Of a DNA stretch of 64,000 nucleotides, positions 45,301 through 53,422 are shown one piece after another. Positions within the stretch are counted from its first letter, which is position 1, and each line of letters starts with the position of its first letter. The translations under genes and the position numbers were made by a program. This DNA comes from Limnospira sp050045915 (GTDB taxonomy: Bacteria > Cyanobacteriota > Cyanobacteriia > Cyanobacteriales > Microcoleaceae). Below the pieces are notes generated by a model. It did no database searches. It had not been told where the DNA came from and was given only the letters and a program-made list of their open reading frames with translations. The DNA lies in assembly GCA_050045915.1 (NCBI GenBank), contig JBNGCR010000008.1:4199-68198 (forward strand). Direction: 5' to 3'.

Positions 45301-48300
45301 GTGAATTAAAACGCGATCGCCTGCCTTCAGTTGCGCCAGTTCAACTAATGCATAATAAGCGGTTAAAAATGCTGTCGAAATAGTCGCCGCTTCGACGAAA
45401 TTTAAGTGAGTCGGTTTGGGGATGACAAAGTGGCGATCGACGGTGATAGAACTGCCCAAACTTCCCGGGGTTAGGGCTGCGATAACCGGATCGCCCACGT
45501 TCAAGCCTTCGACTCCCTGCCCCACCGAAGTGACAATCCCAGAACATTCGCCCCCCAACGGAATTTCCGAGGGGTTTTTGATGCCAATTTGTTCTAAATA
45601 TTGATTCAACATCCCCAAAGCATTCAGGACATCTCGGAAATTTAATCCGACGGCACGAACTTGAATTTCGACTTCTCCAAAACCGGGCGATTTGCGACGC
45701 AGTGGGACAAAATCAAACTGTTCTAAAGTTCCCGATTTGGAAATTTTCAACTGATAGGGTTCTGGGGTCTTTAAATCGGGATCGTAGGTTTCCAAGCGGG
45801 CGACATGGCGGATTCCGTGACGGTAAGTGATTTGAGTTTCGCCATCGCCACCTCCCAATTCTTCCAACACAGCTTGAAAATGTTCGGATTCTTTCAATTT
45901 TACCGCACTGTTTGCCTTGTCTATACCTGGCAAATTGACATTGAGAGGACAATCGAAATCGAGGCAAGTACAGTGCAAATCTGGATGTTCGAGACGGATG
46001 ACTCTCGCCAATCCAAAAACATAATTTTTGGAGATTTTTAAGGGATTCGATGAGTGGGTGACAAGCCAGAGTCGCGACGGCATTTTCTCCGCCTTTCGGA
46101 CGATGGTTTTCACAAAATTAAGCAAATTCGCGCCCGTTTCTTCCAGGGGATCGCGATCGCAACTCCACAGGTACAGAATATTCTGGCACGGGGGCAAAGA
46201 TGCGGGTAAATCCCGGGCGGAAAGAACGAAACATCGATCGCCTTTTTCTTCTAAACTTTCGGCTAACTGAAGTCCCAAGTTGCGGGCATCTGACACGATG
46301 AGCCACTCCTCGGAATGGCGATCGCGGGACTGATAAACCAGGGGTTTGGGTTCCCAAGTGGAAATGTAAAATTCGGTCAGATTTGAGGCGGGATGATCCG
46401 AAGTTGGAAATAATTCTTGTAGGGATTTGATGTTGATCGCCCGCAGCGTCAGAGTTTCAATTTCTGCCACTAAATTTTCGCGATCGTCGAAGATCTGAAG
46501 CCGTGCCGTTATCATCTGGGGGGTGGCAGTCGTGATTTGCGCCCGACTCCAAACGCGATCGCCAGGATGTCGATAAACCTGCAAATTTTCGATGCTGACG
46601 GGGAGGTAAGTGGTGCGATCGTTTTGCCCGAGTAAAATCGCGCCCAACACTTGAAAACAGGCATCGAGTAAAACCGGGTGCAAGGTGTAAAGCTGCGTTT
46701 CTGTTCTTAAAAATTCCGGCAATTCTATCTGTCCCAATGCTTCATTTTCGCCCCGCCAAAGTTGTCGGATGCCTCGGAACGCCTCTCCGTAATTTAATCC
46801 TTGTTTGTGAACGTTTTGATAATATTCAGAAATATCCAAATGATAGCTTGGTAATATCTCTCGAAAATCTCCCCCCATTTCTAGCTCCGGTATAGGGAAT
46901 TGAGCTGGAGTCAAAATTCCCCGGGCGTGAAGGTTTTCTCGGTCTACCTTACCGGGCATCAAACTATAAATTTTAAATTCATACTCTCCCCGGTCGTTTT
47001 CGGGAGTTAAAATGACTTTAACGGCTGTCTCTTCAGGCGATAACTTTAACGGTTCTTCGATGGTCAGTTGAGAGATACGCACCGTTTCTCGAAGTTCTCG
47101 TGCGGCTGCCAATACCATTTCGATATAGGCTGCAGCCGGAAAAACGGGCTGAGAAAACAGACGATGATCTTGTAAATAGTCGGGGGACTGGGAACTCAGG
47201 CGGGACTGAAACCGGATTTCCCCCGTTCCGGACAACCGTAGCCGTTCTCCCAACAATGGATGAAGTTGGGGAGAAGTCGCGGAAAGGGAGTGCTTGAGGT
47301 TATATTTTGCCGTCGGCCACCAGTAAGATTGTCGTTGAAAAGGATAGGTTGGCAGTTGCACCAAATTGGGAGTTTTATCTCCGTAAAGTTGCGGCCATTC
47401 GACCGCGATTCCCTGCAGGTAAACTTCTCCCACTGCGGATAACAATTGCCGCAATTCTTGTCCGGGTCGCAAACTTGGCAGCAAGGCTTTTTGTCCGATC
47501 TCGATGCCTCCAGAACGGATCATTCCCAGCAACGTCGCTTGGGGGCTTATTTCCAGCCAAATTTCCGATCCTAGCCGATTTAACGTCGCGATGCTATCGG
47601 AAAAACGGACGGTTTTCAGAATGTGTTCGCACCAATATTCGGGGGTGGCGATTTCCGAGCCGATCGCCTCTCCGGTGACGTTGGAAATTATCGAAATTTT
47701 CGGCGGATTGTAAGTGATTTCTGAGGCAATATTATGAAATTCATCTAAGATCGGGGCGATCGCCGGAGAATGGAAGGCGTGGGAAACGTTTAAGGGTGTC
47801 GTTTTGATGCCGCGATCGCCCAATTTTTCGACGGCATTTTTTAAATATTGGCTATTTCCCGAAATGACGATAATATTGGGGGCGTTGACGGCTGCGATCG
47901 CCACTTCTCCGTCCGCGATCGTGGATTTCAATGTTTTTTCATCCGTAAAAACCGCCACCATTCCCCCGTCGGGTGGCAGGGATTGCATCAATTTTCCCCG
48001 GGCCGCAATGAGTTTCGATCCGTCTTCCAAACTGAACACCCCCGCCAGACAGGCGGCTACATATTCCCCGACGCTATGTCCCAGAACGACCGCCGGTTTT
48101 ATACCCAAAGAAATCCACAATTGAGCCAGGGCATATTCCAGGGCAAATAAAGCCGGTTGGGTGTAGGCCGTTTGATGTAAATCGCCATCTTCCGAAGTCA
48201 GGATCGAGAGTAAAGAACGCCCCAAATAGGGTGAAAGAATTTCGTTACACCGATCTAAATTTTTGCGAAATATGAGATTTTTGCGATAAAGCTCCAGTCC

Positions 48301-49935
48301 CATACCCACCAATTGAGAGCCTTGACCTGCACATAAAAAGGTAACTTTTGGGGGAGTTTTTGCGGTGACGGTTTGATAGCCGACTCCGGCTGAATTTTGA
48401 CCGTCGGCAAAGGCGTGGAGGCGATCGCACAACTGTCGGTGGGAGTCGGCTTGAATGGCGAGGCGGTGAGAAAAATGCGATCGCCTCGTACTGGCAGAAA
48501 AACAAACATCCCTCAAGGACATCTCGGGACGATCCCCCAAAAATCTCTCGTATTCGACCGCCAAATCTCTCAAGGCGGGTTCCGTTTTTGCCGAAATTGT
48601 CAGCAAATAAGGTTCGGAATGATCGGAAGTCTGTTCTCCCGAATTTTGGTTCCGTGCAAACTCGCCCCCCTCCAATACGACGTGAGAATTTGTCCCCCCA
48701 AAACCGAAGGAACTCACCCCCACAAATTGACAATCAAGCCGGGAGGTCAACTGTTGTTGTACCCGCAACGGCAGGCGATCCCAATTCACCGCAGGATTTA
48801 AATTTTGGCAGTGCAAACTGGGGGGAATTTGCCGATATTTTAGCAGGAGAGCAGCTTTGATCAATCCGGCAATTCCGGCAGCGGTTTCCGTGTGTCCGAT
48901 ATTCGTTTTCACCGAACCGATCGCGCAAATTTCGCCCTCGGGGCGGTTCTCTGCTAACACCTCCCCTAACGCCTCCAATTCCACCGCATCCCCAACTTTC
49001 GTTCCGGTTCCGTGGGCCTCGACGTACTGCACTTGACCGGGGGAAATCCCCGCCACCCGATAAGCCTCCCGCAAAACCGCTTTTTGGGCATCCACATTGG
49101 GGGTACTCAAACCGTTACTGCGCCCATCTTGATTCACTGCACTGCCCCGAATAACGGCATAAATTGGGTCGCCATCTTCCAGGGCTTTTTCGAGGGGTTT
49201 TAACAGGACAATTCCCGCCCCCTCGCTGCGAACATAGCCGTCAGCACGGGCATCGAAAGTTTTGCATCGGCCGTCGGGAGCCATCAAGCCGCTCTTCGTA
49301 AATCCCACCATAATTGTGGGCATTAATAGGGCATTTACGCCCCCTGCCAAAGCCAAACTAGACTCGCCACTCCACAGACTTTTACAGGCTAAATGGACGG
49401 CGACCAAAGAGGAAGAACAAGCGGTATCGACGGCGAAACTCGGCCCCTTAAAATCGAAGAAGTAGGAGAGGCGGTTGGCGGCGACACAGTTGGCAGTTCC
49501 CGTGCTGGCGTGGGCTTCATTGACGGGGTTTTGCCACAGTAAAAGAGAATAATCGTGGGTTCCGATCCCGATAAAAACTCCGGTTTTTGTTCCGGCGAGT
49601 TGCTGCGGAATTTGCATTCCATCTTCCAAGGCTTCCCAAGCCACTTCCATCAGCAGCCGCTGTTGCGGGTCGATGGTCAGCGCTTCCCGAGGCGAAATTC
49701 CAAAAAAATGGGGGTCAAATTGGTCAATTTTATCTAAAAAACCGCCCCAACGGCTGTTGGTTTTGTCGGATGCCGCGGCATCGGGGTGGTAAAATTCATC
49801 GCTGTTCCATCGAGATTTTGGAACCTCCGTAATGACATCAACCCCATCGGTCAATAGATTCCAAAACCCTTGCGGATTATTGGCACCTGGAAAACGGCAT
49901 CCGATTCCAATGATGGCGATGGGCTTGACTTCCAT
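42349..49935 (-). CDS. Type I PKS with terminal alpha-oxoamine synthase: KS-AT-DH-ER-KR-ACP-AONS
   Basis: A 2528-residue synthase. The KS (5-425) has Cys173, His308 and His348. The AT (528-830) has Ser621 in GHSVGE and HAFH at 719-722, the malonyl-CoA signature. The DH has His924 and Asp1091 (HPVLLDACFQ). The ER is about 1395-1720 with GGVGQAAV at 1549. The KR is about 1733-1915 with GGLGALG and Tyr1881. The ACP has Ser2050 in MDSL. Residues about 2125-2528 are a PLP-dependent alpha-oxoamine synthase: NYLGL, HNSIHQGCLLSGA, VDEAHSVG and Lys2377 in GTLSKSFASCGG. AONS enzymes (KBL, BioF, serine palmitoyltransferase) condense an acyl thioester with an amino acid and lose CO2. Here the likely result is release of the chain as an alpha-amino ketone. 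The longer frame to 50061 crosses the promoter, so ATG 49935 is chosen. Confidence 0.96.
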   Translation of the reverse strand: MEVKPIAIIGIGCRFPGANNPQGFWNLLTDGVDVITEVPKSRWNSDEFYHPDAAASDKTNSRWGGFLDKIDQFDPHFFGISPREALTIDPQQRLLMEVAWEALEDGMQIPQQLAGTKTGVFIGIGTHDYSLLLWQNPVNEAHASTGTANCVAANRLSYFFDFKGPSFAVDTACSSSLVAVHLACKSLWSGESSLALAGGVNALLMPTIMVGFTKSGLMAPDGRCKTFDARADGYVRSEGAGIVLLKPLEKALEDGDPIYAVIRGSAVNQDGRSNGLSTPNVDAQKAVLREAYRVAGISPGQVQYVEAHGTGTKVGDAVELEALGEVLAENRPEGEICAIGSVKTNIGHTETAAGIAGLIKAALLLKYRQIPPSLHCQNLNPAVNWDRLPLRVQQQLTSRLDCQFVGVSSFGFGGTNSHVVLEGGEFARNQNSGEQTSDHSEPYLLTISAKTEPALRDLAVEYERFLGDRPEMSLRDVCFSASTRRSHFSHRLAIQADSHRQLCDRLHAFADGQNSAGVGYQTVTAKTPPKVTFLCAGQGSQLVGMGLELYRKNLIFRKNLDRCNEILSPYLGRSLLSILTSEDGDLHQTAYTQPALFALEYALAQLWISLGIKPAVVLGHSVGEYVAACLAGVFSLEDGSKLIAARGKLMQSLPPDGGMVAVFTDEKTLKSTIADGEVAIAAVNAPNIIVISGNSQYLKNAVEKLGDRGIKTTPLNVSHAFHSPAIAPILDEFHNIASEITYNPPKISIISNVTGEAIGSEIATPEYWCEHILKTVRFSDSIATLNRLGSEIWLEISPQATLLGMIRSGGIEIGQKALLPSLRPGQELRQLLSAVGEVYLQGIAVEWPQLYGDKTPNLVQLPTYPFQRQSYWWPTAKYNLKHSLSATSPQLHPLLGERLRLSGTGEIRFQSRLSSQSPDYLQDHRLFSQPVFPAAAYIEMVLAAARELRETVRISQLTIEEPLKLSPEETAVKVILTPENDRGEYEFKIYSLMPGKVDRENLHARGILTPAQFPIPELEMGGDFREILPSYHLDISEYYQNVHKQGLNYGEAFRGIRQLWRGENEALGQIELPEFLRTETQLYTLHPVLLDACFQVLGAILLGQNDRTTYLPVSIENLQVYRHPGDRVWSRAQITTATPQMITARLQIFDDRENLVAEIETLTLRAINIKSLQELFPTSDHPASNLTEFYISTWEPKPLVYQSRDRHSEEWLIVSDARNLGLQLAESLEEKGDRCFVLSARDLPASLPPCQNILYLWSCDRDPLEETGANLLNFVKTIVRKAEKMPSRLWLVTHSSNPLKISKNYVFGLARVIRLEHPDLHCTCLDFDCPLNVNLPGIDKANSAVKLKESEHFQAVLEELGGGDGETQITYRHGIRHVARLETYDPDLKTPEPYQLKISKSGTLEQFDFVPLRRKSPGFGEVEIQVRAVGLNFRDVLNALGMLNQYLEQIGIKNPSEIPLGGECSGIVTSVGQGVEGLNVGDPVIAALTPGSLGSSITVDRHFVIPKPTHLNFVEAATISTAFLTAYYALVELAQLKAGDRVLIHAASGGVGQAAVQIAQKIGAEIYGTASPAKQRFLKSMGVQFVMNSRDLAFAEQVMELTGGKGVDVVLNSLNGEFIPKSLDILAPNGRFIEIGKIGIWDVQDVRKKRSDITYQSFDLLEIAEYSPPLISRILSALSDEFERRTLNPLPHTVFPVEETSSAFRHLAQAKHIGKVAIAVPPVQPLKIRADSTYLITGGLGALGLQVARWLATKGAKHLLLIGRGEPSPAAKTAIAQLQEQGIDIRISKTDVTDFSALENSIKPYCIPGKLPPLRGIIHAAGVLEDGTLQNQTWDQFKKVLAPKVTGTLNLHETTLSLPLDFFVCFSSIVALLGSPGQANYVVANSIVDGLMEYRRNSGLPGLSINWGPWEQTGMAAQLSHQNKGRLSARGMIAIAPHQGLQIIEKLIGQNQAQIGAFSVNWSDFIRQVPDGVALPFLEKIVSREKATEAESETHPEPQSDFLQQLATTAAGDRKIILFEKIRGELSAVLGYQPEDINWEDNFSDLGMDSLMAVEFKNRLQNCLGSSFSLTSVLDYPDLEALVDYFLAEILTEDILNQSLKTPRISRLTPTPYPKPAPSEMIPENLEIPPEYYQFHRSPEYLSLERDLEKGEKLGNPFFRIYEGVARETVETGGRELINYATYNYLGLCGDPQVSELAQRAIARYGTSVSASRIVAGERSLHQELEREIANFLGTEDCIVYIGGHATNVTTIGHLFGEKDLILYDALSHNSIHQGCLLSGATAIEFPHNDRQSLETLLQQKRRQFEKVLIAIEGVYSTEGDIAPLPEIVELKRKYKAFLMVDEAHSVGVLGAGGRGVSEYFNIAASEVDLWMGTLSKSFASCGGYIAGNRQLVKYLKYTAPGFVFSVGMSPPNTAAALAALQILQKEPGRVAQLQERARLFLTLAKQQGLNTGASSDSPIIPIIVGDYKLAARLTQSLFERGINVYPMVYPSVPYNAARLRFFITATHTEAQIKFTVETLTEELKKLG

Positions 49936-50025
49936 AGTAGGTGACAATCTGACGTGAGTTAGAGCGACAAGAAATTGCCTCAAATGACTTGAGACAACAG
50001 GGCAATTTAATCTAAAATCTACCGT

Positions 50026-50054
50026 ATTATATATGATAGCGCTGGAATTGTCAA
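50026..50054 (-). promoter_or_regulatory. Consensus sigma-70-type promoter of the PKS operon
   Basis: On the minus strand TTGACA (50054-50049) and TATAAT (50031-50026) are both perfect consensus hexamers with a 17-bp spacer. Transcription would begin near 50019, giving a leader of about 84 nt before ATG 49935. It directs transcription of the three PKS genes and excludes the upstream reading-frame start at 50061. Confidence 0.85.
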
Positions 50055-50099
50055 TGCTCAAATTTGGTGGTATTATGTTACTGATAGTGATCGAGCATT
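50053..50099. promoter_or_regulatory. Inverted repeat overlapping the PKS -35 box
   Basis: AATGCTC (50053-50059) and GAGCATT (50093-50099) are perfect 7-bp inverted arms separated by 33 bp. The left arm overlaps the -35 hexamer of the PKS promoter; the right arm lies 27 bp before the divergent hydrolase gene. A regulator spanning both arms could control both directions. The assignment is speculative. Confidence 0.35.
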
Positions 50100-50125
50100 T
50101 TATTGGCTTTCAGCATTGATTAAAC

Positions 50126-51718
50126 GTGAAGCAAAATTTCTTCTCTAAATTGTGGATTTTTCCGGTCATTTTTTGTCTCTCCGCTAGGGTTGACACTCCA
50201 CCAGCAAGAGCGGCAAAATACCTTCACTTTAAATATGGAGCTGCCACGCTGTCGGTCGATATTCAAGATTTGGAAACTTTTGCGACAACAGGAACAGCCG
50301 AAGACGAACTGGGTTTATACTTGAACTTATTCAATCCGCGTTACCGTTCTTTGCTGAGAAGCTTTCTGAGCAATCGCTACGATATGGATGCGGTTCAAAT
50401 CGATCGCATTTTTATCGCCCAGGCGGGACGGAGCCTGTTCGACAACGCGGGAGAAATTATTCGGAGCGATCGCGGAGAAAATGGTGCAGAAGCCATGCAC
50501 GAGGCTTTGGTTGAGGCAGCCTCCAGTTCGGAAGGTTTGACCCCGATCAACGTTTTGGAACAATTTCCGACGGACATATTAATCGATATCGATCGCATTC
50601 TGGAAGTCCGACAAAAATTGATCGGCTTGATTGAAGAAACGAGAACTTGGGTCGAAAATTTGAAACTGAAAACGTCCCGAGAAGCCGAGTCTCAGCCGAC
50701 GCAAAATTTCGATCGCCTGCCGGATTTGCGGGAACCGGGCGCGTTTGAAGTGAGCAAACAAACCCTCGAATTTTTTGATCACAGCCGCGATCGCCAACTT
50801 CTGATTGACCTGTATTTACCCCGACAGCAGCAAATTCAACCCGTCCCTTTAATTGTCATCTCCAATGGCATCGGAGCGGGCAGATATCGCTTCAGCGATT
50901 TAGCCGAACATCTCGCCTCCCATAACTTCGCCGTCGCGATCGCCGACCACCCCGGCAGTAATAAACAAAGACAAAGAGACTTTTTTGCCGGCATACATTC
51001 TGACAACTTTGAACCCCGAGAATTTGTTGATCGCCCCCTGGATATCACCTTTATTTTAGACCGTCTCGAACAGGAAAATAATGGTCAACTTTACCGCCAA
51101 ATTGATGTTGAAAACACCGGCATATTTGGGTACTCTTTTGGGGGAGCTACCGCCCTTTCATTGGCGGGTGCAGAAATTAATTTTACCCAACTAGAGCAAG
51201 ATTGCACCCCCGAAAACAAGAAATTTAATATTTCATTACTGTATCAGTGTCGCGCTTTGGAATTACCCCGAAAAAATGCTCAATTGAAAGACGACCGAAT
51301 TCGGGCAATCTTTTTATTTGTCCCCTTTGGAAAAAGTGTCTTCGGGCGGCAGGGAATGGAGGGCGTTGAAATTCCGGTCTTTTGGCAAGCCACCGACGAA
51401 GATATTTTGACTCCGCTGGTGCTAGAGCAAATTCCCGGATTCGCACAACTGACGACACCCACCAAATATTTGGCAGTGGGGACGGGAATTCCCCACACGC
51501 GAGTCACCTTTGAACTGTTAAATCGATGGATGAATCAGGACGTGACCTGGGAAGATTTAAAAGAGTTGAGCGAAGGATATCACAACACTTTTGGAACGGC
51601 ATTCTTCAAAGCTTACCTGAATCAAGATCAGCAGTATCTTGCTTATTTAAACGCTAATTATGCACGCCAGCTCGGCGATCGCAACTATCCGATCACCTTC
51701 GTGCGATCGCTCCCTTAG
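50126..51718 (+). CDS. Secreted DUF1400 alpha/beta hydrolase
   Basis: A 530-residue protein from a GTG start. An N-terminal signal peptide (LWIFPVIFCLSARVDTPPARAA) leads into a DUF1400 domain, beginning KYLHFKYGAATLSVDIQDLETFA, the cyanobacterial companion of this hydrolase group. The alpha/beta hydrolase core begins near residue 230 (VPLIVISNGIGAGRYRFSDLAEHLASHNFAVAIADHPGS). The nucleophile elbow is GYSFGG, and a late His lies in GTGIPHTRVTFELLNRW. The family hydrolyses esters or lipids outside the cytoplasm; the substrate is unknown. It is divergent from the PKS operon across 190 bp and 35 bp upstream of the GT39-like gene, so it is likely part of the same locus. Confidence 0.88.
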   Translation: MKQNFFSKLWIFPVIFCLSARVDTPPARAAKYLHFKYGAATLSVDIQDLETFATTGTAEDELGLYLNLFNPRYRSLLRSFLSNRYDMDAVQIDRIFIAQAGRSLFDNAGEIIRSDRGENGAEAMHEALVEAASSSEGLTPINVLEQFPTDILIDIDRILEVRQKLIGLIEETRTWVENLKLKTSREAESQPTQNFDRLPDLREPGAFEVSKQTLEFFDHSRDRQLLIDLYLPRQQQIQPVPLIVISNGIGAGRYRFSDLAEHLASHNFAVAIADHPGSNKQRQRDFFAGIHSDNFEPREFVDRPLDITFILDRLEQENNGQLYRQIDVENTGIFGYSFGGATALSLAGAEINFTQLEQDCTPENKKFNISLLYQCRALELPRKNAQLKDDRIRAIFLFVPFGKSVFGRQGMEGVEIPVFWQATDEDILTPLVLEQIPGFAQLTTPTKYLAVGTGIPHTRVTFELLNRWMNQDVTWEDLKELSEGYHNTFGTAFFKAYLNQDQQYLAYLNANYARQLGDRNYPITFVRSLP

Positions 51719-51753
51719 CTCCTGATTGTTTGGAATTAACTGTCAAATCTAAA

Positions 51754-53349
51754 ATGCAGGCAAAAAAATTTTTATCTCAACTTCAATCCTTTTGGTTGCC
51801 GGTTATTTTGAGTTTGGGTTTGCTGTTTCGTTGCGTCAATTTGGGCGAAAAAACCTATTGGGTGGATGAAGTCGCCACCAGCCTGAGAGTTTCCGGCTAT
51901 ACTCACCCGGAATTCGTCCGAGAAATTTCTCAAAAACCCCTGATTCCAATTTCTGAATTCAAACCATACCAGCAGCCCGGAAATAAACCGTTTGGGGACA
52001 CCATAAAAGCTTTGAGCAAAAGTCCCGAACACGCCCCCCTCTATTTCCTTCTCGTCAAGTTCTGGATGCACAGTTTTGGCAGTTCGGTCGTCGCAACTCG
52101 CAGCTTTTCAGTCGTTTTAAGTCTATTGGCGCTGCCGTGTATCTATGCCCTATGTTGGGAGTTGTTTCGATGCCAGACATCGGGAAAAGTGGCCGTTGCC
52201 TTGCTGTCAGTATCCCCCTTTTATGTCGCCTACGCCCAAGAAGCACGCCCCTACAGTTTGTGGCTCGTCACCGTCCTCCTCTCCAGTTTAACATTATTAA
52301 AAGCCCTAAAAAAAGACTCCAAAGCCCATTGGGGACTCTATATTTTCAGCGTAACTTTGGCATTTTATACCTCATTGCTGTCAATTTTTATGTGGGTCGC
52401 TCAAACCATTTACGTTGGCATAACCGAAGAATTTAAACTGAGTTCACCGCTGAAAAAATACGCGATCGCATCCGGCATCAGTTTTGGCTGTTTCACTCCT
52501 TGGCTGTGGGTGATCGTAAACAACTGGGATCGGCTGCAAGACAATACAGTTTGGATGAGGGTTCCTCTGGAACTGTTTTTGATGATGATTCTCTGGATTT
52601 ACAATACATTTATTGTATTCGTGGAATCTCCCATCAGCCTGGATGCTTCCGTCATTCCCAGAATAATTTTGGATGTTAATTTATTGCTGTTGGTGATCAC
52701 GGCTTTGGTTTGTCTCTGCCGTCGCACACCTCCCCAAATTTGGCTGTATATTCTCTGCTTAATTGTCGTCCATCCCACCCTATTAATTTTAGTCGATTTA
52801 GTTCTTGGGGGACAAAGCTCGGTGGCGGCGAGATATATCATTCCCTATCATGTGGGTATTATCCTGGCAGTTTCTCATTTTTTCGGGTATCAACTGAAAC
52901 GCAATAAAATGGCAACCCCAACCGCTCGAAAATTTTGGCAGATGATTTTAACAGTCCTTTTGTTGATCGGTATATTTTCTTGTATTTACTTGCTGAATAA
53001 TTCTCCCAAATATCAAAAAACTCGCAATATCAGCAATGTCGCGATCGCACAAATAATTAATCTGCAAGAATCTCCCGCAGTCATTGCCGAGCGATCGCAA
53101 CTTTTGGATATTCTGTCACTCAGCTACCTCCTCAAACCCAATACTCAAATCTATTTAGCCGAACCATTTAATTTCTCAACCGCTTGCCAAACACACTTCC
53201 TTTTCAATCCTTCGCAAGCGTTACAAACCCAACTCCGAGAAAAAAATAATCTCAAACTAGAGCAAATTTACCAACCCCAACTGCTGATTGCCAGTGAAAT
53301 TCACCTTTCCCTGTGGACGGTTGTAAATTTAGAAAAAACCTGCAAATGA
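51754..53349 (+). CDS. GT39-like multi-pass glycosyltransferase (copy 1)
   Basis: A 531-residue membrane protein with about ten helices. The first periplasmic loop carries KTYWVDEVATSLRVSGYTH, the Asp-Glu catalytic-site motif of GT-C/family 39 (ArnT and protein mannosyltransferase-like) enzymes, and SVSPFYVAYAQEARPYSLW, the family motif with ARPYSLW. A C-terminal soluble domain of about 120 residues ends the protein. These enzymes move sugars from polyprenyl-phosphate donors to lipids or proteins at the outer membrane leaflet. A TTG eight codons upstream keeps the frame open, but ATG 51754 is preferred. It is clearly paralogous to the inward-facing gene at 55282-56925, with the fatty acyl-AMP ligase between them. 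Confidence 0.85.
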   Translation: MQAKKFLSQLQSFWLPVILSLGLLFRCVNLGEKTYWVDEVATSLRVSGYTHPEFVREISQKPLIPISEFKPYQQPGNKPFGDTIKALSKSPEHAPLYFLLVKFWMHSFGSSVVATRSFSVVLSLLALPCIYALCWELFRCQTSGKVAVALLSVSPFYVAYAQEARPYSLWLVTVLLSSLTLLKALKKDSKAHWGLYIFSVTLAFYTSLLSIFMWVAQTIYVGITEEFKLSSPLKKYAIASGISFGCFTPWLWVIVNNWDRLQDNTVWMRVPLELFLMMILWIYNTFIVFVESPISLDASVIPRIILDVNLLLLVITALVCLCRRTPPQIWLYILCLIVVHPTLLILVDLVLGGQSSVAARYIIPYHVGIILAVSHFFGYQLKRNKMATPTARKFWQMILTVLLLIGIFSCIYLLNNSPKYQKTRNISNVAIAQIINLQESPAVIAERSQLLDILSLSYLLKPNTQIYLAEPFNFSTACQTHFLFNPSQALQTQLREKNNLKLEQIYQPQLLIASEIHLSLWTVVNLEKTCK

Positions 53350-53422
53350 CAAAAATATTAAAGAACCATAAAATCCTTTAATTTCATGATAAACTATATA
53401 AAAATTGCGAGTCAGAGTTACT

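Noticed and set aside
49936..50061. Upstream extension of the AONS-bearing PKS (42 extra codons)
   Set aside because: The extra region crosses a perfect -10/-35 promoter and has no PKS homology; the KS begins right after ATG 49935.
31908..50061. Heterocyst glycolipid (hgl) cluster
   Set aside because: The domain set differs: loading ligase and AONS present, and hgl accessory genes not recognised. KS sequence alone cannot decide.
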